Shown piece by piece: positions 7,158 through 13,642 of a stretch of DNA of 26,304 bases; the first letter of the stretch is position 1; every line of letters starts with the position of its first letter. The notes below the pieces were generated by a model that saw nothing but the letters and a program-made list of their open reading frames with translations, made no database searches and was not told the origin of the DNA. Source of the stretch: Candidatus Woesearchaeota archaeon (GTDB taxonomy: Archaea; Nanobdellota; Nanobdellia; Woesearchaeales; JACPBV01); contig JAHWIN010000026.1 of NCBI GenBank assembly GCA_019322475.1, forward strand, positions 1 to 26,304, in the 5' to 3' direction. A program made the translations under genes and the position numbers.

Positions 7158-7274
7158 AGGTCCGGAGTTCGAATCTCCGCGGGCCCATCTTTTAATTCAT
7201 CATTTATGTTTTTCTCCCTACCGTCTTCTTTGCATATTCCCTAAAGAGTACCAGACCAGGAATTAGCAGATTAG

Positions 7275-7288
7275 TGAAAAAGAAAAAA
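7275..7288 (-). terminator. T-rich terminator of tRNA-Asn
   Basis: TTTTTTCTTTTTC on the minus strand begins immediately after the discriminator base of tRNA-Asn. Confidence 0.6.
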
Positions 7289-7302
7289 CGCCTCCAGGCA
7301 GA

Positions 7303-7319
7303 ATTCCGGCTTTTAGGCT
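7303..7319 (-). other. tRNA-Asn T-loop intron (17 nt, position 59/60)
   Basis: Bulge-helix-bulge built on the intact T-stem: central helix TTCG (7325-7322) with CGGA (one G-U pair), bulges AGA and ATT, inner helix GC/GC with loop CTAAAA. Splicing restores the loop TTCGAGT between GGCAG and CTGCC. Confidence 0.78.
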
Positions 7320-7358
7320 CTCGAACTGCCGACCTCATGATTAACAGTCATGCGCTCT

Positions 7359-7389
7359 TTATAGTTTCCTTATGGTGCCATAAGAAAAA
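7359..7389 (-). other. tRNA-Asn D-loop intron (31 nt, position 20/21)
   Basis: Bulge-helix-bulge: central helix GTAG (7395-7392) with CTAT (7364-7361), one G-U pair; bulges GTT (7391-7389) and AAA (7360-7358); a 10-bp inner helix of TTTTCTTATG with CATAAGGAAA closed by GCAC. Cutting after the second bulge base leaves the normal 8-nt D-loop. Confidence 0.78.
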
Positions 7390-7434
7390 ACCTACTAAGC
7401 TATGGAGGCTTAAGCCTAAGAACTTCTATTTGGT

Positions 7435-7968
7435 TTATAAGTTTTTCGATGGCCTTGCCCTGCAGATCCTATAAGCTATAAAGGATATTATAAGCAATGC
7501 CAATATCCCAAGGATAAGCGATAAGAAAGAGGACCTTTTCTGCATGAACTGCTCTTCTATAAGCGGGATCCTCAATACCTCATAATCACGGGGGTTATAG
7601 ATGACTATAGAGCTTGCTTCGTCATAGTAGGGGAATATCAGGGCAAAGTCGGTCTCGTTCAGCACAGCCATCCCACCTGATAACCTTTTGACTATGGGGT
7701 CGCTGGAATCAAAATTGAGTGTAAGAGGGACATCAAACTTAAACGAATGAAGGGCATCTCCAGCTATGGAGACTACCTCTGCCGTATATCCTGATCCCGG
7801 CTGGAGCCTCCTGTCAGGGGAATAGCCACATTTGACCACCTTATCCCTGTAGGATATGACGCCCCGATCATAGTTGAACCTGACCACAAATACCCTGCTG
7901 CATTCGACCTCTGCTGTGGCAGCAGGCACTAGCAATAGGGCCAATAATAGGAGCATCCATAATCTCAT
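7435..7968 (-). CDS. Exported protein with C-terminal membrane anchor, unknown function
   Basis: No family is recognised. Residues 1-19 are a signal peptide (MRLWMLLLLALLLVPAATA, cleavage probably after ATA). The body (about 20-140) is predicted beta-rich and contains two cysteines (C23 and C47) that could form a disulfide. A hydrophobic segment at about 146-168 followed by RICRARPSK anchors the C-terminus with the short basic tail inside. The topology therefore puts most of the protein outside the cell. The ATG follows the TAG of the M64-like peptidase gene with no gap (TAGATG), so the pair is one operon and the products probably act at the same surface. Confidence 0.75.
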   Translation of the reverse strand: MRLWMLLLLALLLVPAATAEVECSRVFVVRFNYDRGVISYRDKVVKCGYSPDRRLQPGSGYTAEVVSIAGDALHSFKFDVPLTLNFDSSDPIVKRLSGGMAVLNETDFALIFPYYDEASSIVIYNPRDYEVLRIPLIEEQFMQKRSSFLSLILGILALLIISFIAYRICRARPSKNL

Positions 7969-9144
7969 CTAATCATCACCCTCTACGCCATATGCATTGA
8001 GCTTGTTCAATATAATCTTTTCGTTAAGCGGACCAAATTTCTCTGTGTTTAATGCCCTCATGACAGAGTTTTCCGTAGGCCTTGAATATCTTCCAAGTGA
8101 GCATCCATCAAAGCAGCCTGTATCATTTACATCCTCCCATCCGGAGCATTCAGGAGGAAAATCACAATTAGGATAATCCTTGGGGTCAAAGGATATCCCT
8201 GAATAATATTTCTCATCAACATACTCGTCTGCCAATCCTCCAAAGATATGCCCGAATTCATGCAGGACTACAAGCTTGTTATCTGCTGTGTTTATCTTCT
8301 CCATATTTGAGACGGCACTTGACCTTACCGGCTTTATAAAGTCTTTCACCCTGCTCCTGTCAACAAGAATCACTATATAATCATTGGGGCAGTACGATGC
8401 CAGCCTCTTGGCAGAAAACTCATCGCATGACACCCATGCACCTATGCTGCAGTCAAGGTCTTCCAGCCTGTCCACCCTGTAAAAGTTCAGCTTATCCTTA
8501 TTTGACTTAAAGGGCTCTGAATCCAGGAATACCTGTATGTTCTTAGATACATCATCATTAAAGCTATCAAAGGACTTGTAGCCATAGCCTAAAAAAACTA
8601 TGTCTATAGAATCTTCAGGAGGTGAATTATAAAGCACAGATATGCAGTCTGTCTCTTTCTCAGAAGGCCTGAAAGTGCTGACTAATGTGCGGTTTCCCAT
8701 GCTGGTGGCGCTTACCTTTACTGTTCCCTTAATAACCTTAAGGCACAGGGGGTTTTCATCCTCGTCAAGCTCGAAACTTTCGCCGTTTTCAGGAGCAAAC
8801 TTATCAAAAGGGGCAAAAAAGATATTCTTGTCCCCATATTTGTTGATCTCTTCATTGAGCAGGCAGTTCACTAAAGGAGATATCGGCTTATTCCGGTCAA
8901 CAAGGCAGACAGCCTCTATCTCCTGAGGGACTGCTATAGTCTCCTCCTCAACAGAGCCGTAAGCCCTAAGGCTCTGCCTTCTCAGGATGTTCTTAAGGCT
9001 GCTCAGAAAATTAGCCATCTCGATATCCCTTGACCTTGAAGTCCATCTAACAACCTGGACCCCTCCGAAGACAAGGATAAGAACAGCAGCAAGAGCGAAC
9101 AGAGCATTCATGATAGGGCGGCCGGTCAATTGTCCTTTCTTCAT
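7969..9144 (-). CDS. Membrane-anchored M64-like (IgA-peptidase family) metallopeptidase
   Basis: The zinc site is HEFGHIFGGLADEY (residues 295-308; H295, E296, H299, with D306 as a possible third ligand), followed by SVMR at 360-363 that resembles a metzincin Met-turn. The stretch IVFLGYGYKS plus FxDSEPF and NFYRVDRLED (182-229) matches the start of peptidase family M64. Residues 11-32 form one N-terminal membrane segment after MKKGQLTGRP, resembling archaeal class III (prepilin-type) leader peptides, so the catalytic domain should lie outside. Eleven cysteines, several near the active site, suggest disulfides. A TATA box at 9168-9178 lies about 28 bp before the ATG. The substrate is unknown; family assignment is good, action on a specific protein is not claimed. 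Confidence 0.8.
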   Translation of the reverse strand: MKKGQLTGRPIMNALFALAAVLILVFGGVQVVRWTSRSRDIEMANFLSSLKNILRRQSLRAYGSVEEETIAVPQEIEAVCLVDRNKPISPLVNCLLNEEINKYGDKNIFFAPFDKFAPENGESFELDEDENPLCLKVIKGTVKVSATSMGNRTLVSTFRPSEKETDCISVLYNSPPEDSIDIVFLGYGYKSFDSFNDDVSKNIQVFLDSEPFKSNKDKLNFYRVDRLEDLDCSIGAWVSCDEFSAKRLASYCPNDYIVILVDRSRVKDFIKPVRSSAVSNMEKINTADNKLVVLHEFGHIFGGLADEYVDEKYYSGISFDPKDYPNCDFPPECSGWEDVNDTGCFDGCSLGRYSRPTENSVMRALNTEKFGPLNEKIILNKLNAYGVEGDD

Positions 9145-9167
9145 CTGCTCTTTATCCAGGGTAAAGG

Positions 9168-9178
9168 ATATATAAATT
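9168..9178 (-). promoter_or_regulatory. TATA box of the M64-like operon
   Basis: AATTTATATATC-type box on the minus strand, about 28 bp before the ATG at 9144. It touches the stop codon of the radical SAM gene at 9178. Confidence 0.6.
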
Positions 9179-10635
9179 TAATCTTTTTCAACAGCCCCTA
9201 CAACGCTTCTTAACATATGCCCTTTGACCCTTAGGCCGTAAAATTTCCCGAGATCAAGCCTCTCTTTAACCCCTACTATAAGAGGATATGTCCCTATCTG
9301 CCTGCAGAATGTTGTATTGCCATCATAGACCTCTGCCATACAGCCTTTCAAAAGGGTTTCTTCAGGGACGAGCCTTTTCAGCATAGGAAGGTCTATCTTG
9401 TGCCTTATCTCGTCCCTCCACTTCCAGTAGTACTTCTTGTTCTTCTTAAGGAACCTGTTACCGCATCCATTGTACAGATCAGTCCCCTCGAATATGCTGA
9501 CCTGCCTTATGTTTATCCTCCTAAGCATCAGCTTTTCTTCCAGGATGCGCTTCAGCCAGAGCATATTCTCATGGTGCGTGCTTTTGCTCTCTCCCTTCAG
9601 GCCATACAGCAGGTTTATCCCTGGCAGCAGCTTGGGCATCCCATTGATTCCCCTTTCAGAGCCGTACCTGTTCAGCAGCCTTACGGCTTCGTAGGCTTCC
9701 TCAGGCCTGCAGTTCAGGTTATTTTCCCTGCAAACTTCAGGATCAAAGCTCTCAACTCCGAAAGCAGCAACATTCCCTTCTGTGCAGTATTTGACGATGT
9801 CTTTTGTTGTCTCTGCACCTTTCCCTGAGATTACGCTCTTAGGATTGACGTTGTCTATATGAAGTGCCTCTATCTCAGGAAATTGTTTTCTTATGCCCCT
9901 TAAGAGGCCTGCAAGAGGGGGGTAAAGATAGATGTCAGACTGTTTTCCAAGCCGAAAATGCCTGCATCCAAGCTTATAGAATGAACCTATCTCCCTGATG
10001 ATGTCCTCCTTTTTCCTGAACTCCAAAGGATGCTTCAAAGGCTCCATACAGAAGCTGCATCCTTTCTCTCTTGAGCAGCCATGCCCTGTCTCGATCTCTA
10101 TTATCCTAAGGGCAGGGATCTGGCTTACTATATAAGCTCCATCTACAGAATAATCACGTATCTCATCATACTTAAAATCAAAAGGCTCAACCCTGTCAAA
10201 AGCCTTAAGGCCGGCCCTCTCAAAAAACCTCCCTCCACAGGACTGGGTGCCAAATACTGCAGGCCCTGTAAGTATCTTCTCGCACCTTATACCGCTGATA
10301 AGCCGGCATACCTCATTAAGCGTTCCGGGAAGGGCGGAAAGATATTTGCCGGGCGTATGCACACCTAAGATGATAATCAGCGAAGAGGCATTTTCCAAAA
10401 TAGAGCTTATCCTGCCTATATTCCCCGTAAGGTTGCTTACCCTTATGTTGGTCTTCCTGTTTACCTCTTTCTTTTTCTCATCCAGCTTATAATGCCTGAA
10501 GAACCTAAGGTCGTCTATCGTAAGGTAATGCGCCTTACCGAGGTATCCTGCAATATATCTTGGATATGTCCCAAGATAAGGCGGGACTCCTAAGCCTGAA
10601 GGCTCATCTGTATAGCAATCAAGTATAACATCCAT
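9178..10635 (-). CDS. Uncharacterised radical SAM protein (archaeal COG1031-like)
   Basis: The radical SAM cluster motif is GHGCSREKGCSFC (C187, C193, C196), a CX5CX2C form instead of the usual CX3CX2C. Further radical SAM features are a glycine/acid-rich strand after the cluster and the NVNPKSV and AAFGVESFD segments. The N-terminus (MDVILDCYTDEPSGLGVPPY) and residues 85-145 (IILGVHTPGKYLSALPGT) look like a B12-binding-type Rossmann half. In my recollection this order matches archaeal COG1031 proteins, whose reaction is unknown; that match is from memory. The C-terminal 120 residues are basic, as expected of an RNA- or DNA-binding tail. A TATA box (CTTTTTATAA, 10657-10666) stands about 26 bp upstream, inside the end of the preceding gene. 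Confidence 0.8.
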   Translation of the reverse strand: MDVILDCYTDEPSGLGVPPYLGTYPRYIAGYLGKAHYLTIDDLRFFRHYKLDEKKKEVNRKTNIRVSNLTGNIGRISSILENASSLIIILGVHTPGKYLSALPGTLNEVCRLISGIRCEKILTGPAVFGTQSCGGRFFERAGLKAFDRVEPFDFKYDEIRDYSVDGAYIVSQIPALRIIEIETGHGCSREKGCSFCMEPLKHPLEFRKKEDIIREIGSFYKLGCRHFRLGKQSDIYLYPPLAGLLRGIRKQFPEIEALHIDNVNPKSVISGKGAETTKDIVKYCTEGNVAAFGVESFDPEVCRENNLNCRPEEAYEAVRLLNRYGSERGINGMPKLLPGINLLYGLKGESKSTHHENMLWLKRILEEKLMLRRINIRQVSIFEGTDLYNGCGNRFLKKNKKYYWKWRDEIRHKIDLPMLKRLVPEETLLKGCMAEVYDGNTTFCRQIGTYPLIVGVKERLDLGKFYGLRVKGHMLRSVVGAVEKD

Positions 10636-10651
10636 ACTGCAGAAATATACC

Positions 10652-11173
10652 CTACCTTATAAAAAGCTTAGCATCTTTGATCATATAATTTATCATCGTA
10701 GAATAAGCCAACAAGGTCATTATTATGAGGAATAGCTGCTGGTATGCAAAATCTATAAGGATAACTATAGTTGTTACGTAGGCGAATGCCACTGAAATCT
10801 TCCCTATTACTGTAGGAGCAGTCTTCTTTTTTTTCTTTATGTATATGCTTTTTGCGACATAAGACACTGCCATAGGGATCAAGAGTATTATTATGAGCTT
10901 AAAGGGTATGTATTTTCTTATCACGAGGAATGTTATCAATGTGGAAAGGATGACAAGCCAGTCAGTGGTGGAATCAAGAAGGGCTCCTATCCTTGTCTTC
11001 TGCTTTGTTATCCTGGCAGAAAGCCCGTCCAGCGCATCGCTCAATGCTATCGCCCCGAACAATAAGACAGCAAGCTCCACCCTATTCCTGACCAAGGCCG
11101 ATATAAAAAAAGGGACTAAGATTATCCTGCATAGTGTTATGGCATTAGGTATTGTAGCAAGTTTTTCCTTCAT
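10652..11173 (-). CDS. CDP-alcohol phosphatidyltransferase family membrane enzyme
   Basis: Transfers a CDP-activated lipid to an alcohol phosphate in polar lipid synthesis. The full family signature is present in SDALDGLSARITKQKTRIGALLDSTTD read as D46, D49, G50, A53, R54, G63, D67 and D71. The N-terminus (IPNAITLCRIILVPFF) most resembles PgsA-like members, so an archaetidylglycerol- or archaetidylinositol-phosphate synthase is likely; the motif alone cannot separate these. Around five hydrophobic helices fill the 173 residues. The TATA box TATTTAAAAT (11198-11206) sits about 29 bp before the ATG, so the start is probably leaderless. It runs in the same direction as the radical SAM gene, 16 bp apart, but that gene has its own TATA box. 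Confidence 0.9.
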   Translation of the reverse strand: MKEKLATIPNAITLCRIILVPFFISALVRNRVELAVLLFGAIALSDALDGLSARITKQKTRIGALLDSTTDWLVILSTLITFLVIRKYIPFKLIIILLIPMAVSYVAKSIYIKKKKKTAPTVIGKISVAFAYVTTIVILIDFAYQQLFLIIMTLLAYSTMINYMIKDAKLFIR

Positions 11174-11206
11174 ATCTGATGACAGGCGTATCCTCCTATT
11201 TAAAAT

Positions 11207-11326
11207 TTTTTGAAAATAGGGGGTTTTTGTAAAAAAGGGAAAGAAAAAAAGAGAGGAAGAAAATAAAACAAGATGGGCATCGCCTATCCCAACCGCAGCA
11301 AGCTGAGGGGTATTTTTTAGCGCCTT
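11207..11326 (-). terminator. T-rich terminator region after GAPDH
   Basis: On the minus strand, a small stem (GATAGGC / GCCCATC, 11273-11289, one mismatch, 3-nt loop) is followed by TTTTATTTTC, CTTTTTTTC and CTTTTTTAC runs. No coding sequence is seen. The region also holds the upstream part of the lipid-enzyme promoter. Confidence 0.5.
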
Positions 11327-12355
11327 TCACTCAATGCAGTTCTTGCAGCAGTCTATGTTCAGGGCCTGGTTTGTCTTCTTTATCGAAGCTTCTGCATCTT
11401 CAAAGCCTGCTGCTGCCCTTATCGCATCTATGTTTTCGCATACCACGTCTGATTCCTGGTGTATGGCCTGCATATAGAGCAGCTTGTTCCCTGTAACGCC
11501 TACTGCCTCTTTCCATACCACTATCTCGGGCATGTCTGAGCGGTTTCTTCCAAGGTCCTTTGCAAACTCCATTATCTCTGCAGTCGACCTTACCATGGAG
11601 GCGTTGTCTACGACCCTTACCCTTGTGGTGTTCTCGAAGAGCTTTAGGACCTCTTCTACACTAGGTGTCTCCTTGCAGTCCACTGTTACAGTATGCATGT
11701 GCATAAGAGTGCTGGACACTGACAATGCTGTCGTGAAGATAGGCATGTCAGGCAAGACTGTCTGGACGTCAGGGCCGTGGTGCGAAGGAAGCTCCAGGAC
11801 AGGAACGACTGAATTGATAGGGCCGTGCCTTATATCCCATGGGTCTGCCCCCCTCCTTATCATCGTGGCATGGACAGCGTCTATGCCATATCTTGACTTT
11901 ATAGCGTTAAGGGTCCTGCAAAGGCCTGTGGTATTGCAGCTTACGACCCTTATAAAATCCTTATTGACAGCTTCCTTGTAATTGCATTGGGCTGTAAAGC
12001 TTACGTCTGCCACCTTCCCTTTTTCTCCGCCCTGGAAGATAGCCTTTATCTTGTTCGGGATATAGTACTTCTCCTTGTTCTCTGCGCCGCCTTTTTTAGG
12101 TGAGCAGTCAACTATTATATCTACATTCTTGAGCATGTCTTCGAATGTCCCTGCCATAGCCAGGTTATTCAGCTCTCCTGCCTCAGGCCACTTATACATA
12201 GGGATCTTCTTCAATGCTGCAGATATCATCCTGTAATTATAGCTTCTTGCAGTTACCCCTATGAGATCCATGTCATCCTGGAGCATGACTGCGTCTGCAA
12301 CACGTTTTCCTATAGTACCATAACCTACGATCCCTACTCTTATCTTATCTGCCAT
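11327..12355 (-). CDS. gap: Glyceraldehyde-3-phosphate dehydrogenase, archaeal type II
   Basis: Oxidises glyceraldehyde 3-phosphate to 1,3-bisphosphoglycerate with NAD(P). The Rossmann start is VGIVGYGTIGKRVADAV (residues 8-24). The catalytic site is VVSCNTTGLCR with C140; RRGADPWDIRHGP and PSHHGPDVQTVLP are archaeal type II landmarks. The 342-residue length is normal, and the C-terminal CCKNCIE tail has three cysteines of unclear role. It follows fba by 52 bp and has a well-placed AAAGGTGAT ribosome site about 4 bp before ATG, so it is translated from the longer pfk-fba-gap transcript. This is the one step of the cluster that is of archaeal type. Confidence 0.95.
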   Translation of the reverse strand: MADKIRVGIVGYGTIGKRVADAVMLQDDMDLIGVTARSYNYRMISAALKKIPMYKWPEAGELNNLAMAGTFEDMLKNVDIIVDCSPKKGGAENKEKYYIPNKIKAIFQGGEKGKVADVSFTAQCNYKEAVNKDFIRVVSCNTTGLCRTLNAIKSRYGIDAVHATMIRRGADPWDIRHGPINSVVPVLELPSHHGPDVQTVLPDMPIFTTALSVSSTLMHMHTVTVDCKETPSVEEVLKLFENTTRVRVVDNASMVRSTAEIMEFAKDLGRNRSDMPEIVVWKEAVGVTGNKLLYMQAIHQESDVVCENIDAIRAAAGFEDAEASIKKTNQALNIDCCKNCIE

Positions 12356-12407
12356 TTTATCACCTTTGTTGTTTTAGTTTTTTGCCTACCCTTTCAGATA
12401 GGGCCGT

Positions 12408-13532
12408 CTACTGAGCATATTTCCTTACGATAGATGCGCTTCCCTCTGCCCTGAAAGCCTTTATATGGTCTGCTGCTGCCTGATATGCATTCTCTTCTAT
12501 CTCTTTTCTGCATTCTTCAGACATGGCGTAAATCCTGTCAAAGAATACCTTAGGGGCATATTTCCCGTTCTTGCCGAATGTCTCTTCAGGCTTTTTTCCC
12601 TCCAATGGCTTGTTCTGCTGGACCCAGTCAAACATCTCCTGCCATAGATCATTATGATATTTTTTCAAAGCATCAAAGACTATGTTCTGGAACAATGTGG
12701 CTACATTGCCCTTCAATATGTCGCCGTGGGGGAACTTATCCCTGATTATATCAAGGGGGGTTCCGGTGATGCCATGCTGGGCTATCCTTACATTAAGGTT
12801 ATTGTCCCTCAGGGCCTTTGCAACAGCCTGTGTCTGCTCTATGTTGATGGATGTCTGCACAATAGGGTTTCCATCTTCATCGTATATGTTTCCATGGGTA
12901 GAGCCGTTTGCTATGGCTATAAGGTTGGGGCTGATGCCTGCCTCGTTTAATCTTTTGATGAATGTTACTGCCTCTTCAGGCTTTGTAAGGACCATGCCTT
13001 CCCCGCCTTTTCTTCCTATCTCTCCCACCTCTACCTCTAAGCCGAATTCCTTTCCGGCCATCTTCTCCTTTATGAAGTTTCCTATCTCTATAGTGGCCTT
13101 TATGTTTGGGGCCAATTCTTCCTCTATGGTCTTCCCATCGAAATCGAAAAGGTGAGAGGCGTCTATGGCAAATGATGTGTATCCTGCTGCTATCTGGGCA
13201 GAGATAAGGCCTTTGACATCCTGTATCTCTTCAGGCGTCCCTTCCTTAACGCCTATATGGTCTGCATGCAATGCCCATACATCATGCCCTACCTCTTCAT
13301 TAGCCTTCATAAGGTTCTGGGAGAATGCAGCGGGGGTAAGGCCTGTATACCCTATGTTGTGGTTGCATTCTGTCCTTGCCAGCTCCATTATGACTGCAGC
13401 ATCCAGGTCTTTAGCTGCTTTAAAGATGGCCTTTGCAACCCCGATAGTAATACGCGGGTTGCATGCCAATATTATGCACTTCTCTTCCTTCAATGCATCA
13501 TAGAGCTTGTTTCCGGGTAATGGATTGTTCAT
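12408..13532 (-). CDS. fba: Class II (zinc-dependent) fructose-bisphosphate aldolase
   Basis: Cleaves fructose 1,6-bisphosphate into two triose phosphates. The class II signature is LHADHIG with catalytic D91 and zinc ligand H92; the other ligands fall in VEVGEIG (E169 region), NGSTHGN (H213) and AQHGITGTP (H253), and the GITGTP loop binds phosphate. The 374-residue length fits the longer class II forms. Most archaea use a class I aldolase or the bifunctional aldolase/phosphatase, so this is a bacterial-type enzyme. The start is set by an AAGGTGAT ribosome site 4 bp upstream. A TATA-like CTTATATTC near 13560 and the palindrome at 13576-13585 suggest its own promoter in addition to pfk read-through. 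Confidence 0.92.
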   Translation of the reverse strand: MNNPLPGNKLYDALKEEKCIILACNPRITIGVAKAIFKAAKDLDAAVIMELARTECNHNIGYTGLTPAAFSQNLMKANEEVGHDVWALHADHIGVKEGTPEEIQDVKGLISAQIAAGYTSFAIDASHLFDFDGKTIEEELAPNIKATIEIGNFIKEKMAGKEFGLEVEVGEIGRKGGEGMVLTKPEEAVTFIKRLNEAGISPNLIAIANGSTHGNIYDEDGNPIVQTSINIEQTQAVAKALRDNNLNVRIAQHGITGTPLDIIRDKFPHGDILKGNVATLFQNIVFDALKKYHNDLWQEMFDWVQQNKPLEGKKPEETFGKNGKYAPKVFFDRIYAMSEECRKEIEENAYQAAADHIKAFRAEGSASIVRKYAQ

Positions 13533-13575
13533 TTTATCACCTTGTTTTTCTTTTGTTTAAGAATATAAGAATATT

Positions 13576-13585
13576 GGAATATTCC
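13576..13585. promoter_or_regulatory. GGAATATTCC palindrome upstream of fba
   Basis: A perfect 10-bp palindrome just upstream of the fba TATA-like box, flanked by two more GAATAT copies (13561-13573). The position fits an operator, but no regulator is assigned. Confidence 0.35.
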
Positions 13586-13642
13586 ATGCAAGATTCGCCA
13601 GTTCTGGAAAGGCTGTTTGGCCTTAAATCGAAACCTGATATT

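Larger units (their letters stand above)
7065..7187 (+). tRNA. tRNA-Ile (anticodon GAU) interrupted by three introns
   Basis: The acceptor stem is GGGCCCG (7065-7071) with CGGGCCC (7180-7186), discriminator A7187. The D-stem is GCTC/GAGC (7074-7077, 7088-7091). The T-arm is CGGAG-TTCGAAT-CTCCG (7163-7179). Between D-arm and T-arm there are 71 nt instead of 23. Removing 7097-7113, 7121-7133 and 7140-7157 leaves a 75-nt tRNA with G26, anticodon stem CACGA/TCGTG, loop CTGATAA (U33 and GAU anticodon correct) and variable loop AGGTC, which is a textbook archaeal tRNA-Ile. Exons are 32, 7, 6 and 30 nt. A Lys(UUU) reading was tested and fails on U33 and on splice structure. No CCA is encoded; CATCTTTTAATTC follows as terminator. 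Confidence 0.85.
7289..7409 (-). tRNA. tRNA-Asn (anticodon GUU) interrupted by two introns
   Basis: Read on the minus strand from 7409: acceptor GCCTCCA pairs with TGGAGGC (7296-7290), discriminator G (7289). D-stem GCTT/GAGC, anticodon arm CATGA-CTGTTAA-TCATG (anticodon at 7345-7343), variable loop AGGTC and T-stem GGCAG/CTGCC are all regular. The D-loop and T-loop are too long by 31 and 17 nt. Removing 7359-7389 and 7303-7319 gives D-loop AGTAGGTA (A14, G18, G19 and A21 correct), T-loop TTCGAGT and a 73-nt tRNA. It faces tRNA-Ile on the opposite strand, 101 bp away. The TATA box (TTATAAA, minus, near 7434-7440) overlaps the end of the next gene. An uninterrupted-tRNA model would miss this gene. 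Confidence 0.85.

Noticed and set aside
7065..7187. tRNA-Lys(UUU) with one 30-nt and one 18-nt intron
   Set aside because: The CTTTTA string looks like a Lys loop, but with the stem CACGA/TCGTG position 33 would be C and no bulge-helix-bulge forms for the 30-nt piece. The Ile reading gives correct U33, loop and splice motifs.
7274..7474. 66-codon plus-strand frame
   Set aside because: It lies across the minus-strand tRNA-Asn gene and its promoter and has no family resemblance.
12682..13155. 157-codon frame antisense to fba
   Set aside because: Shadow frame; the minus strand encodes a complete class II aldolase.
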